Assembly (NCBI RefSeq): GCF_008369935.1
Contig: NZ_VTUZ01000047.1
Span: forward strand, 1-64,000
Direction of reading: 5' to 3'
Source of the DNA: Paraburkholderia panacisoli
Lineage (GTDB): Bacteria; Pseudomonadota; Gammaproteobacteria; Burkholderiales; Burkholderiaceae
Length of the DNA: 64,000 nucleotides
Shown: one piece after another, positions 36,840 through 46,332 of the stretch
Position numbering within the stretch: position 1 is the first letter of the stretch
How the letters are laid out: each line of letters begins with the position of its first letter
Notes under the pieces: model-generated
What the model saw: only the letters and a program-made list of their open reading frames with translations
What the model was told of the DNA's origin: nothing
The model's database searches: none
Made by a program: the position numbers and the translations under genes

Positions 36840-37619
36840 TCAACGCGTGCGCAGGATCGTGGTCTGTGGCGGCTCGCCGATCCACACCGCCGTCGCGGTG
36901 AAGTTGTCGTGTCCTGGGCGGGCGCTGTCCGCGACCCGTGCAGCCAGCCGTTCGAGCCACGCCGACGGCGAGGCTGCGCGACCGATCGCGTCGATCATCG
37001 CAGCTTCGTCCACATACTCCCAGAAGCCATCCGTGCACAGCAGGAACGCATCGCCATCGGCGAGCGGGAAAGGCTCGCCGGAAACCGCGATCGGCAGTTC
37101 ATCGGCCGTGCCGAGCGCCGCAAACAGCACGTTGCGGCGGGGGTGATGGCGCACGTCCTGGCTCTCCAGCAGTTTCGCGTCGAGCATGCTTTGCACCAGG
37201 CTGTGGTCCTGGGTCTGGACGCGGGTGGCGCCGTTGCGGAAGCAGTAGAGACGGGTGTCGCCGCAATGCGCCCAGGCGGCGGACTGCGCCTGCTCGTCGA
37301 TGGCGAGCAGCACCGCGGTCGAACGCATGTGTTCGAGTCCGCCGCCGGTTTCCTGCGCGTCGACGATCGCGTCGTTCGCGCGTAGCAGGATCCGCATCAG
37401 GTTCGGCGCGCTCAGCGCGAGACCCGCGGCGGTGACCCGCTCGAGTTCGGCGCAGACCGTGTCGACCACGATGCGCGACGCCGCATCGCCGCCGCCGTGT
37501 CCGCCTGCGCCATCGGCGACCACGCAGGCGAGCAGGTGGTCGCGCCGCCATTCGCCGTAGGCGTCCTCGTTGCGGCTTCGACCGCCCACCTCGCTCACGC
37601 TTGCGGTTTGCAGTTGCAC
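36840..37619 (-). CDS. pppA: T6SS PP2C-type protein phosphatase PppA
   Basis: This 259-residue PP2C-family phosphatase has metal-binding motifs: SRNEDAY, VVADGAGGHGGGD (Asp near 36), AWAHCGDTRLY and LLCTDGFWEYVD. The start is a GTG (VQLQTASV), with a GGAGG ribosome site 6 bases before it. No better ATG is available without losing the first motif. It dephosphorylates the FHA protein in the T6SS threonine-phosphorylation pathway. It is the last gene of block C, 43 bp after the FHA gene, and lies far from its partner kinase at 14935. Confidence 0.92.
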   Translation of the reverse strand: MQLQTASVSEVGGRSRNEDAYGEWRRDHLLACVVADGAGGHGGGDAASRIVVDTVCAELERVTAAGLALSAPNLMRILLRANDAIVDAQETGGGLEHMRSTAVLLAIDEQAQSAAWAHCGDTRLYCFRNGATRVQTQDHSLVQSMLDAKLLESQDVRHHPRRNVLFAALGTADELPIAVSGEPFPLADGDAFLLCTDGFWEYVDEAAMIDAIGRAASPSAWLERLAARVADSARPGHDNFTATAVWIGEPPQTTILRTR

Positions 37620-37662
37620 GATGTCCTCCAGCGAGCGCGGCGTGACGGGACGTGATTCAGGT

Positions 37663-39129
37663 TCAGGACTTGTGTTGCTTCAGGCGGTCGATCTGCGCCT
37701 CGTAGGCCGCGACGAACGCCTTGCCGAAGAGCGCGTGGAAGTCGTCGGCGGCTTCGTGCGAAAGTTGGCTGTACAGGTCGTTAAACAGATCCCAGCAGCG
37801 TGCGCGACGGCTTAGCTGCGGCAGTAACGTGTCGAGCAGCGAGTGTTGCACGAGGCGCGCTTCGATTTTCGCCGGCTCGAAGCGCTCGAATACGCCGTCC
37901 AGCGCGGCGCGCATACCCGCGACAAAACCGACCTGGTGCGCGCGCAGATCGTCGTAGGCGTCCGACAAGGCCTCGGTGCCCGGCATGAAGCCTCGTGACG
38001 GACGATTCAGCAGATGGGCGAGCGCTGTTTCGACGTCCGGGGAGAACTTGAGCGGGTTGTTGCCGGTGGCGACGATCAGGGTCGCGTCGGTGCGCATTTC
38101 GCGCTTGGTGGTCGCACGCGCGGTGAGCAGATCGAGCGTTCCTTGAGTGGCCTCGCGCAGCAACGCGCCGATCAGTTGCATGACGGCGGGCGTGAGTGAA
38201 TCGAGATGGACGCCGGGCGCGTCGAGGCCGCGCAACAAAGCGTCGAGCAACGCGCGCTCGTCGGCCGGCCGTGGCGGGGATTCCGCGACTGCTGCGGGCG
38301 GTGCGCTGGGCGGTTGCCGCGGCTCTTCCCGAGACTCCGGACGCATCCGCGGCAGAGGAAACGCGCTGCTCAGTTCGGAGCCGCGATCGGGCAGCGTGGG
38401 CGGCGGCGCGTCGGGCCGCGCCGATGAGGTCAGGCTCGCCAATGGATCGCTCGCTTGGGCCGTGTTAGGCGCGCAGAGCGGATCGTCGATCGGCGAGGCG
38501 CCGAACGGCGGCGTCCGTCGTGCGTTGCCTCGGTCGTCGGCCGGGAGATCAGTGGCGGGACCGAGGTCGAACAGTTCATCAATCGACCGGTTCGCAGCGG
38601 GATCGTCGAGGCCCAGATCGAAGTCTTCAGGCAGGCCGGAGCGTGGCTCGCCGGACTGGACGTCCGGCTCGGTGCGCCTGCTCGCCGGGCGGAGCAGATC
38701 GTCCAGTCTGCCTGCGTCGTGCCCGGCGCGCGGGGCCTGCGACGGCGCACCGAAAATATCCGCGAAAGGATCGTTGCTGAGGTCCGTCGGCACGGTGGGC
38801 ACGGTCGGCTCATCGTCGCTATTCACCGCGCAGAGCAACTGATAGCCGCCAATCTGCACCTCGTCGCCGTCTTTCACGATGATTTCCTGCCCGGGCTCCA
38901 GCGCTGTGCCGTTCACGAGCGCCGGATTGCTGCCGCGATCGATCAGCCGATATTGCCCATCGCGCCACACGATCTGCGCGTGTACGCGCGACACCGTGCG
39001 TTCCGGGTCCTCGAGCACGAGGCGGTTCGAATCCGCGCGGCCGATCGTCCCGCCCGCCGTGTCGAAGGTGGCCGAAGGCGGATGCGCTCGGGGCTGGCCA
39101 TTGAAGCGTGTCACCGTGAGCGTCAGCAT
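37663..39129 (-). CDS. tagH: T6SS-associated FHA domain protein (TagH/Fha type)
   Basis: This 488-residue protein has an N-terminal FHA domain (about 1-100) with GRADSNRLVLEDPERTVSRVHAQI containing the phosphothreonine-binding GR, S and H residues. A long acidic/Pro/Ala-rich disordered stretch (about 110-290) follows. The C-terminal type VI FHA-associated domain has FSPDVETALAHLLNRPSRGF and ends DRLKQHKS. Phosphorylated FHA activates secretion in kinase-controlled systems. It lies 26 bp after tssH. Confidence 0.92.
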   Translation of the reverse strand: MLTLTVTRFNGQPRAHPPSATFDTAGGTIGRADSNRLVLEDPERTVSRVHAQIVWRDGQYRLIDRGSNPALVNGTALEPGQEIIVKDGDEVQIGGYQLLCAVNSDDEPTVPTVPTDLSNDPFADIFGAPSQAPRAGHDAGRLDDLLRPASRRTEPDVQSGEPRSGLPEDFDLGLDDPAANRSIDELFDLGPATDLPADDRGNARRTPPFGASPIDDPLCAPNTAQASDPLASLTSSARPDAPPPTLPDRGSELSSAFPLPRMRPESREEPRQPPSAPPAAVAESPPRPADERALLDALLRGLDAPGVHLDSLTPAVMQLIGALLREATQGTLDLLTARATTKREMRTDATLIVATGNNPLKFSPDVETALAHLLNRPSRGFMPGTEALSDAYDDLRAHQVGFVAGMRAALDGVFERFEPAKIEARLVQHSLLDTLLPQLSRRARCWDLFNDLYSQLSHEAADDFHALFGKAFVAAYEAQIDRLKQHKS

Positions 39130-39155
39130 CAGATGAACTCCCGTACGGCCCCGTT

Positions 39156-41891
39156 TCAGTCAAACTGGTAGAGAAAGTCGTCCGCCGTGGTCGACAGGCG
39201 GATGCGCGTGAGTGTGCCGCCCTCGGTCAGCCTCGACAGATATTCCGTGGAGATGCGCGGCAGGACCGTGTTGGTGAGCAGCGCATCGATCACGCGGCCG
39301 CCCGATTCGGCCTCGGTGCAGCGCGACACGATGAGCTTGACCGCAGCGTCGTCGAACTCGAACGGGATGCCGTGATTGTCGGCGATGCGGCGGCGAATGC
39401 GCTCCAGTTGCAGGCGCACGATGTTCGCCATCATCGCGTCGGAAAGCGGGTAGTAGGGCACCGTGACGACGCGGCCGAGGAGCGCGGCCGGGAACACATC
39501 GAGAAGCGGCTCGCGCAAGGCGGCGGCCAGTGCGGCAGGCGCGGGGGGACTCGCCGGGTCGCGGCACATCCGCATGATGACCTCGGAGCCGACATTCGAC
39601 GTGAGCAGGATGATCGTGTTTTTGAAGTCGATATAGCGGCCTTCGCCGTCTTCCATCCAGCCCTTGTCGAAGACCTGAAAAAAGATTTCGTGCACGTCGG
39701 GATGCGCCTTTTCGACCTCGTCGAGAAGCACGACGCTGTACGGGCGGCGGCGCACCGCCTCGGTCAGCACGCCGCCTTCTCCATAACCGACATAGCCCGG
39801 CGGCGCGCCCTTGAGGGTCGAGACGGTATGGGCTTCCTGAAACTCGCTCATGTTGATGGTGATGACGTTCTGCTCGCCGCCATAGAGCGCCTCGGCGAGC
39901 GCGAGCGCGGTTTCCGTCTTGCCGACTCCCGACGTGCCGCACAACATGAACACGCCAATCGGCTTGTCGGGGTTGTCCAGGCGTGCACGCGAGGTCTGAA
40001 TGCGCTTTGCGATCATGTCGAGCGCGTGGCGCTGGCCGATCACGCGCCGATCGAGTGTGTCGGCAAGATTCAGGACCGCAGCCATTTCGTTGCGGACCAT
40101 GCGGCCGACAGGAATGCCGGTCCAGTCGGCGACCACCGAAGCGACGACGGCGGCATCGACGGTCGGGATGATCAGCGGGGCTTCGCCCTGGAGGTCGGCA
40201 AGGCGGATTTTCAGGTCGCCGAGGCGGGTGAGCAGCGACGCACGGTCGGTGGTTTGGCTGGCGCCCGTTGCGCTGCTCTCAGTGCCATCACTGCTATCGC
40301 TGGCCTCTCCGGTCTCGCCAGCGGCAGCCTCTGCGGAATCGACCTGCTCGCCGCTTGCCCGCAGCGCGGCGCGCACCGACAGCAGCTCGTCGACCACCCC
40401 CTTTTCCTCGTTCCAGCGTGCTTCCAGCCCTTCGAGCACTTGGCGTTCACGCGCGAGCGCGTCGGCGACAGCCGTCGCCCGCGAGCCGATCTCGACGCCC
40501 ATGCTCGCTTCCCGCGCGACGATGGCCGCCTCGACATCGAGCGCTTCGATCCTGCGGCGGCAGTCGTCGAGTTGCGGTGGCGTTGCGTGCTGGCTCACCG
40601 CGACGCGTGCGCAGGCCGTGTCGAGCAGACTGACTGCCTTGTCCGGCAATTGCCGCGCGGGAATGTAGCGATGCGAGAGCCGCACGGCCGCTTCAATGGC
40701 TTCGTCGAGCAACTGCACCCGGTGATGTGATTCCAGCACCGCTGCTACGCCGCGCAGCATGCGCACGGCCTTCGCCTCGTCGGGCTCATGCACCTGCACC
40801 ACCTGAAAGCGCCGCGTTAGCGCGGGGTCCTTCTCGATGTATTTCTTGTACTCGGCCCAGGTCGTTGCGCCGATCGTGCGCAGGTCGCCGCGGGCGAGCG
40901 CGGGCTTGAGAAGATTGGCCGCGTCGCCCGTGCCTGCCGCGCCGCCCGCGCCGATCAGCGTGTGAATCTCGTCGATGAACAGGATGATCGGCGACGGACT
41001 CGACTGAACCTCTTCGACGACCTGCCGCAGCCGTTGTTCGAATTCGCCCTTCATGCTCGCGCCGGCCTGTAGCAGGCCAAGATCGAGCGACCACAGCGTG
41101 ACGCCGCGCAGCAGCGGCGGGACGTCGCCGCGCACGAGACGCTGTGCGAATCCCTCGACCACCGCCGTCTTGCCGACGCCCGCCTCGCCGGTAAGCAGCG
41201 GATTGTTTTGCCGCCGCCGCATCAGGATATCGACGATCTGGCGGATCTCCTCATCGCGTCCGCTGACCGGGTCGATCTTGCCGTTGCGGGCCTTGTCGGT
41301 GAGGTCCGTTGCATACTTCCTGAGTGCCTCCTGCTTGCCCATGGCCGCAGGCGCCGGTTCGTACGCCGCGCCGCGCTCCGCCGGGCCGACGCCGCCGCTC
41401 TGGTCCACGGCGTCTTCCGCCGTGCCTGCCAGGATGGTCGAGAAGTTGTCCGAAAGGTCTTCGAGCTTGATGCGTTCGAACTGGCGCGAGATGGCGAGCA
41501 GGTTGTTGCGAAGCCGGGGCGTCTTGAGGATGCCAACCACCAGGTGGCCGGTGCGCACTTTCGTCGCGCCGAACATCAGTGTGCCGTAGACCCAGCCGCG
41601 CTCGATGGCGTCGGTGATGTGCTCGGAGATATCGGAGATCGAGGTCGCGCCGCGCGGCAGACGATCGAGCGACGCCGTCATGTCGCGCGCCAGCACGGCA
41701 GCATCGATGTTGTAATGGGCCATCAGCCGTTGCAGATCGGAGCCGGGCGTCTCCACGATCTGCATGAGCCAGTGTTCCAGTTCGACGTATGGGTTGCCGC
41801 GCAGCTTGCACAGCACCGTGGCGCTTTCGACGGACTTGTAGCCGAGCGGGTCGAGCTTGCCAAACAAGGCCACACGACTGATTTCCGCCAT
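39156..41891 (-). CDS. tssH: T6SS AAA+ ATPase TssH (ClpV)
   Basis: This 911-residue ClpB-type ATPase has an N-terminal domain specific for TssC (about 1-160), then two AAA+ modules. The first has Walker A GEAGVGKTAVVEG (about 235-247) and Walker B IILFIDEIHTLIGAG. The second has Walker A GTSGVGKTETALALAE (about 650) and an ENVITINMSEFQEAH-type stretch. A Ser/Ala-rich insertion of about 30 residues lies in the middle coiled-coil region. It disassembles contracted sheaths. It lies about 105 bp after tssG, the largest gap in the block, so it may have its own promoter. Confidence 0.96.
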   Translation of the reverse strand: MAEISRVALFGKLDPLGYKSVESATVLCKLRGNPYVELEHWLMQIVETPGSDLQRLMAHYNIDAAVLARDMTASLDRLPRGATSISDISEHITDAIERGWVYGTLMFGATKVRTGHLVVGILKTPRLRNNLLAISRQFERIKLEDLSDNFSTILAGTAEDAVDQSGGVGPAERGAAYEPAPAAMGKQEALRKYATDLTDKARNGKIDPVSGRDEEIRQIVDILMRRRQNNPLLTGEAGVGKTAVVEGFAQRLVRGDVPPLLRGVTLWSLDLGLLQAGASMKGEFEQRLRQVVEEVQSSPSPIILFIDEIHTLIGAGGAAGTGDAANLLKPALARGDLRTIGATTWAEYKKYIEKDPALTRRFQVVQVHEPDEAKAVRMLRGVAAVLESHHRVQLLDEAIEAAVRLSHRYIPARQLPDKAVSLLDTACARVAVSQHATPPQLDDCRRRIEALDVEAAIVAREASMGVEIGSRATAVADALARERQVLEGLEARWNEEKGVVDELLSVRAALRASGEQVDSAEAAAGETGEASDSSDGTESSATGASQTTDRASLLTRLGDLKIRLADLQGEAPLIIPTVDAAVVASVVADWTGIPVGRMVRNEMAAVLNLADTLDRRVIGQRHALDMIAKRIQTSRARLDNPDKPIGVFMLCGTSGVGKTETALALAEALYGGEQNVITINMSEFQEAHTVSTLKGAPPGYVGYGEGGVLTEAVRRRPYSVVLLDEVEKAHPDVHEIFFQVFDKGWMEDGEGRYIDFKNTIILLTSNVGSEVIMRMCRDPASPPAPAALAAALREPLLDVFPAALLGRVVTVPYYPLSDAMMANIVRLQLERIRRRIADNHGIPFEFDDAAVKLIVSRCTEAESGGRVIDALLTNTVLPRISTEYLSRLTEGGTLTRIRLSTTADDFLYQFD

Positions 41892-41939
41892 CGTGAAAGC
41901 TCCTTTGACGAGAGAACGAGCGCCGCCGCGGCATGCCGT

Positions 41940-41953
41940 CGTCTTATAAGACG
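41940..41953. promoter_or_regulatory. Perfect 14-bp palindrome upstream of tssH
   Basis: CGTCTTATAAGACG is a perfect palindrome, flanked by further partial symmetry (GCC on the left, GGC on the right), 49-62 bp upstream of the tssH start. It may be an operator for a dimeric regulator or part of a small stem. Read on the - strand it is also followed by a possible ribosome site (AAAGGAG) before the ATG. Confidence 0.35.
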
Positions 41954-41996
41954 GCTTTGCGAGCGGTTTTTTTGAAAGCGCGAGGTAATCGGAACG

Positions 41997-43130
41997 TCAC
42001 AGCGGCACGCGTCCGTCCGCATCCAGCGCGAGGTCGGCTGCGTCGTGGCGCCGTTCGCGCTGCGCGAGCCAGGCGGAGTAGCCGAGACGTCCGTAACCGC
42101 CGAGCCTGAACGCCGGCACCTCGCCCGCGTGCAGGATCAGCTTCGCGTCCCATGCCAGTTCGCGGTTCAGATGCTGCCGCACCAGCGCGACGAGTGGTGC
42201 GAGCGCAGCGCCGCCGGGCAGCAGCGCTTCGTATTGCGCAAGCGACAGCGGGCCGATCACGAGACGAAACTTGTGCTGCCGGTCCCAGACATGTCCGCCG
42301 AGCACGGCGCCGCTGCCGAGGCGGGCCATGCTCGAGCGTGCCCGGCTCTGTTGCGCATGCGGGCCGCGCGTTTGCAGACGCGTACGTTCGGCGCGTTCCA
42401 GTGTCATCCAGTGTCCGCAGAACGGTTCGACACGCACCGGCACGCGTAGCACGGCGCCGGTGATCGCTTCGAGCACTTCGAGCGGCCGCGTCTGCATGTT
42501 GATTAGTCCAGCGAAGTGCAGCCTCGCGAAATCGGACGCCGCATCGCGCCCACGGCTGGCATCATCGGCGAAGCCGATCAGGGAGCCGACATAGAACGCG
42601 AAGCGGTCGCCGGGGCGATCGAGGCTGTTCGCGGGACGTCCCAGAGACGAGGCGCGGTAGAACAGCAGCAGAAAGCGGTGTAACAGCAGGTCGAGCAGAT
42701 GCGCAAAAGCCGCGTCGCCGTGATGCATGATGCGCTCGCGGGCGAAGTCGGTCAGATGCAGCGGCAATGGGCCGTTCGGTCCGAGCAGGCCGAAAAAGCG
42801 CTGTGAAAGGCGCGGCGCATTCGTTTGCACCCGTCCGTTGGTTCGTGTCAACGCGGCGAGCGGTGCGGGCGCGAAGGCGAGAGATACGTCCTGCGCGAGC
42901 CGGATCGCTTCTTCGGTTGGACGCGACGCCGTGCCAAGACGCGGCAGATGCGGAGTGAGCGCCTCGATACGGCGCATCAACTGAAAAAAGTCATATTCGT
43001 GCGGCGCGGCGGCCACACGCTCGAAAAGTGCATCGAGCGCTTGCGCCCGCGCGGCTGCGTCGTCCGCAGGGGCGTCGGGGGCCGGCGGCTCGTCGTCCGC
43101 CGCGCTCAGAAGATCTGACGGATTCCGCAT
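41997..43130 (-). CDS. tssG: T6SS baseplate protein TssG
   Basis: This 377-residue protein has APHEYDFFQLMRRIEALTPHLPRLG, the conserved TssG N-terminal motif, and FFGLLGPNGPLPLHLTD, the family hallmark. ATG 43130 lies 25 bp inside the end of tssF, and this start gives the usual family length. The frame is open for a further 176 codons into tssF, but that part is shadow sequence. TssG with TssF and TssE forms the baseplate wedge. Confidence 0.93.
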   Translation of the reverse strand: MRNPSDLLSAADDEPPAPDAPADDAAARAQALDALFERVAAAPHEYDFFQLMRRIEALTPHLPRLGTASRPTEEAIRLAQDVSLAFAPAPLAALTRTNGRVQTNAPRLSQRFFGLLGPNGPLPLHLTDFARERIMHHGDAAFAHLLDLLLHRFLLLFYRASSLGRPANSLDRPGDRFAFYVGSLIGFADDASRGRDAASDFARLHFAGLINMQTRPLEVLEAITGAVLRVPVRVEPFCGHWMTLERAERTRLQTRGPHAQQSRARSSMARLGSGAVLGGHVWDRQHKFRLVIGPLSLAQYEALLPGGAALAPLVALVRQHLNRELAWDAKLILHAGEVPAFRLGGYGRLGYSAWLAQRERRHDAADLALDADGRVPL

Positions 43131-44992
43131 CGCGGGGGCAGGCGAAGGATCTCGCCGCGAGTCGTCGTGCGCAGAACCGTCTGCACGAACGCGTTGATCG
43201 ATACATAGCGCGCGAAAAACCGGTCGAGCACGCAACCGAGCAGGTAAGCGCTGCCGCCCTGAAATGCCATATCCTCGGCGCTCAGTTCGATCTGCAGACC
43301 GCGCCCGAACGCGATGGGTCCGGGCATCGGCAAGCGCCGCACCACAGGCGTCGCATGCACCGAGAGGATACCCGCGATCTGCCGCCGGCTGACTTCGTCG
43401 TTGCCCGACACGTGCAAGCTCAGGAGCGAGCGCAGCGCGGCTGCGCCTTCGCGCGCGTCGCCGTCGTACAGCGACAGGTAGTGCAGCGCTAGCTGATCCA
43501 CGAGCCGCCAGTTGTGGCCAAAATCCAGACATGGCGCGGCGGGCGGCGAGGGCCGCGTGACGCAGCGAACCGAAGCCACGGGCGCCGCAATGTCGAGTGC
43601 GAAGTCGTTTTGCGTGCCGCCGTGCGGCATGAGGAGCGGCAAGTCCCGATTGGTGCAAAGCGTTTCGAAGGACAGTTGCCGCAGGTCGCCGCTGTAGGGT
43701 GCCTCCCGCGGATCGACGATCGACACGAATACTTCGCTCCCCACGTATTCAGTGCGATAGCCGCTTCGCTTGCGCTCGGCGGGCACGACGCGCGGCTCGC
43801 GGCGCACCGTGAAATAGGCCGCGTCCTCGGGACGGTCAGCGAGAAAGTCTCCGTAGAACGGATGAAACACCTGCTCGCTGTCGTCACCTGCGCCATAGCC
43901 TGACACGGCCGTGACCGTATGCACCTCGAAGTCGAGCGGGCGGGTGCGGTCCGGCACCACATGAAACTCTGCGACGTTATCCGACACGAACGCGCGGTCC
44001 GCATGTTTTGAAAACAGGTTGATCGCGGGCACGCAGTCGAGCAACAGGTGCTCGCGCGAGATCACGCGTTCGAGCGCCGCGTCGCCATTCGCGAGCAGGA
44101 TTGTCAGTTCGATTTCACGCGACGCAAACGCGGGTAGCACGGCTGACAGGCCATCGATTCTGGCGAAGCGAAAGCGCTCGGCAAAAGCGAAATATTCATG
44201 CAGCAGCCGGTAGCCCTGAAACGCGTTCGGCGTGACGGGCAACAGGGCTTCGTCGTCGTCGAAGCCAGTGCTTGAGACAACGTCACCGGCTAGCGTGTCG
44301 ACGCGCGATACGGGCCGCTGCGGTGTCGAGATCACAACAGCGAGTGCGCTACCGGTGACGAATTCGAAGAGTTTCCAGGCGGTATCGTCGCCGCCGGCGA
44401 AGTAGAGACGCAAGCTGTCGAGACTGAGCATGTCGAAGCTCAGTCCCTCCGCCGCCAACAGACGCAGGCGCAACGCGCCCTTCACGCGTCTTGCGAGCGC
44501 GCGCGTTCCTGGCAGTGTCGTGAGCGGCAGATCGGTGACCTGCGCCAGATAACGCGCGTCCGTCAGTTCGAGCGGCCATAGGGTCAAGTCCGCGCCGGTT
44601 CTGAACTGGCAGTGGACCGCATCGCCTGACGCCTGGCTGGCGATCAGCGCGGTGTGGCGCGGCACCGTGAAACCCGTGGCGAGATTGGGATTGCCGAGAT
44701 CGGGAGCGAGTCGTGCGATCAACATCGACGGAGTCGGACAGGCCGACTGCGGCAACACGACCTGCGTCAGATGCTGGGTGAAGCGCGGAAATTCTTCTTC
44801 GAGCTTCAATTGCACACGGGCTGCGAGAAATGCGGTTCCTTCGAGCAGCCGCTCGACATACGGATCCGCGACGTTGAAGTCGTTGATGCCCAGGCGCGCC
44901 GCAATCTTCGGAAACTGCTGTGCGAATTCCACGCCCATCTCGCGCAGGTGCGCCAGTTCGGTGTTGTAGTGTTTGAGCAGGCGAGGATCCAT
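43106..44992 (-). CDS. tssF: T6SS baseplate protein TssF
   Basis: This 628-residue protein starts with the conserved LLKHYNTELAHLREMGVEFAQQFPKIAARLG and DPYVERLLEGTAFLAARVQLKLEEEFPRF-type region. A central EYFAFAERFRFARIDGL segment follows. The length is normal for TssF. It starts 18 bp after tssE and overlaps tssG by 25 bp. Confidence 0.95.
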   Translation of the reverse strand: MDPRLLKHYNTELAHLREMGVEFAQQFPKIAARLGINDFNVADPYVERLLEGTAFLAARVQLKLEEEFPRFTQHLTQVVLPQSACPTPSMLIARLAPDLGNPNLATGFTVPRHTALIASQASGDAVHCQFRTGADLTLWPLELTDARYLAQVTDLPLTTLPGTRALARRVKGALRLRLLAAEGLSFDMLSLDSLRLYFAGGDDTAWKLFEFVTGSALAVVISTPQRPVSRVDTLAGDVVSSTGFDDDEALLPVTPNAFQGYRLLHEYFAFAERFRFARIDGLSAVLPAFASREIELTILLANGDAALERVISREHLLLDCVPAINLFSKHADRAFVSDNVAEFHVVPDRTRPLDFEVHTVTAVSGYGAGDDSEQVFHPFYGDFLADRPEDAAYFTVRREPRVVPAERKRSGYRTEYVGSEVFVSIVDPREAPYSGDLRQLSFETLCTNRDLPLLMPHGGTQNDFALDIAAPVASVRCVTRPSPPAAPCLDFGHNWRLVDQLALHYLSLYDGDAREGAAALRSLLSLHVSGNDEVSRRQIAGILSVHATPVVRRLPMPGPIAFGRGLQIELSAEDMAFQGGSAYLLGCVLDRFFARYVSINAFVQTVLRTTTRGEILRLPPRCGIRQIF

Positions 44993-45010
44993 ATCGCGGG
45001 TTCGGAGAAA

Positions 45011-45517
45011 TCAGCGTGGCAGTTCGGTCAACGTGATGCCGCCTTCCTCGAGGTCGATCTGGGTTCGCAGCGCGAATTCCAGCGGCGCCGGCTGTGCCCA
45101 CAACAGTCCCCGTATCACGAGTGCAATCTGGTTGTGCATGTCGAGCACCGGACGGTCCAGCACGGGCTCGATTTCGATCGACTCAGGCGCGATGCGCGGC
45201 TCGAAAAGCACGATTGCTTCGCGGATCGCCTGTTCGAGCGCGACAGCATCGAGCGTCGACGCAAAGCCGCCCGACAGGCTCGGCAAGCCGAAATTCAGCA
45301 CGGATGCATACGCGGCGGGATAGCGGTCGATCGAGATCTCGTCCGCGAGATTGGTCGTGTTGAAGAGCCAGGACAGGTCCCGCAGTACGGCGGCGCGCAA
45401 AGTCCGCTTTGTCAGGAAGCGCGCATCGTCCTCCTCGACACGGCTCTGCGGGTTGTCGTCGATCAGCCGGTCGAGCAGCGACGGTTGCAGGCGGTCAGTG
45501 GCTTTCGGTTCGGCCAT
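45011..45517 (-). CDS. tssE: T6SS baseplate protein TssE (gp25-like)
   Basis: This 168-residue protein has the gp25-like lysozyme-fold region: LLDRLIDDNPQSR near the N-terminus, RRDLSWLFNT-like sequence, SVLNFGLPSLSGGF, and the EPRIAPESIEIEP motif. It is 33 bp after the hcp-like gene and 18 bp before tssF. Confidence 0.93.
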   Translation of the reverse strand: MAEPKATDRLQPSLLDRLIDDNPQSRVEEDDARFLTKRTLRAAVLRDLSWLFNTTNLADEISIDRYPAAYASVLNFGLPSLSGGFASTLDAVALEQAIREAIVLFEPRIAPESIEIEPVLDRPVLDMHNQIALVIRGLLWAQPAPLEFALRTQIDLEEGGITLTELPR

Positions 45518-45550
45518 GAGCGCTCCTCGAATGCGCTGCGCCGGGCCCGC

Positions 45551-46150
45551 TCATGTCACCCGCCGTGCCGCTACGTCGAGCGCGAAAGTCACTTCCGCGC
45601 CGCGGCTGCCGGTTATCGTTTGCGGCGCGCAGGTCATCGTCAGCGTCCGCGCCGATATCTCGAAGATTTCACACGCCCTCATGAGCCGGGCACTCGTGTA
45701 GATATGGTAGTTGCGGATATATGCGTCCTCAAGCTTCATCGACAGGAACTCGATCTGCGCGCCGCTGGCCGGTCCGCCGGACTTGAAGCACTTGATATGC
45801 GCCAGCGCGAGCAGTTCGGCCTGCGCGCACAGCTTTGCGATAGCGGGCGAAGTCGCGTCGACCACCTTGATCACGGAGAGGTCGGTCACGCGCATGTCGT
45901 TCGCATTGAGCGCCTGGCCGGGATGGTACGTGTCGTAGCCCTGGGCCCAGCGCCAGCCGTGAATCTGCATCGGCGTCTCCCAGTCGCCGCGCGCCGGGGC
46001 CTCACCCTTGAGCGGCGTGTTACTGCGCTTCGGGATGATGTGGAGAAACATGTCGTCAGACGAGACGAGCGAGAGCGCGTCGAGCTGGTACAGATATTCC
46101 AGCGTCAGACGGCTCCCGGCTTGCTGCGGCGAAGCATCGGAGTTAGGCAT
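45551..46150 (-). CDS. Divergent Hcp-like protein at the head of the tssEFGH block
   Basis: This 199-residue protein has an Hcp-like beta-barrel pattern: a strand ending FLHIIPK, then MQIHGWRWAQGY at the position of the Hcp QSWQWGV strand. Next comes SPAIAKLCAQAELLALAHIKCFKSGG, comparable to the STALAMCCAKGTHIASGKLTVFKAG segment of the downstream Hcp, then FLSMKLEDAYIRNYHIYTSA. ATG 46150 is preferred on family fit. It is longer than and only weakly similar to the canonical Hcp at 46333, from which it diverges. It may be a second tube or tip subunit, an Hcp-fold adaptor, or a modified effector carrier. Confidence 0.7.
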   Translation of the reverse strand: MPNSDASPQQAGSRLTLEYLYQLDALSLVSSDDMFLHIIPKRSNTPLKGEAPARGDWETPMQIHGWRWAQGYDTYHPGQALNANDMRVTDLSVIKVVDATSPAIAKLCAQAELLALAHIKCFKSGGPASGAQIEFLSMKLEDAYIRNYHIYTSARLMRACEIFEISARTLTMTCAPQTITGSRGAEVTFALDVAARRVT

Positions 46151-46231
46151 CGTCACGTTCCTCGCCTGGGGGTGATCACTTGCGTCGCCGATTTCAACGG
46201 TATCGATGCAAAGACGGTCGGCCGCACACGA

Positions 46232-46256
46232 TTTTGAAGAGCCGGCCCTTTCAAAA
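46232..46256. promoter_or_regulatory. Inverted repeat in the hcp / hcp-like divergent promoter region
   Basis: TTTTGAA (46232-46238) and TTCAAAA (46250-46256) form a 7-bp inverted repeat with an 11-bp GC-rich centre that contains GCCGGC. It lies midway in the 182-bp gap between the divergent hcp-like and hcp genes. A shared operator is possible. No regulator can be named. Confidence 0.3.
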
Positions 46257-46332
46257 ATGCGCCCGGCGTTTCGTTTACCTAGCAGCGTCGCCACGGGACC
46301 CCAGGTCATCGACATATCACGAGGAGCGAGTC

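Noticed and set aside
39372..40730. 452-codon open frame antisense to tssH
   Set aside because: ClpV motifs on the - strand account for the region; this frame has only shadow composition.
46168..46182. Possible sigma-54 promoter (GGGGTG-N5-TTGC) upstream of hcp
   Set aside because: The -24 element lacks the conserved TGGCAC except for GG, and it is about 150 bp from the start. The match is too weak to claim.
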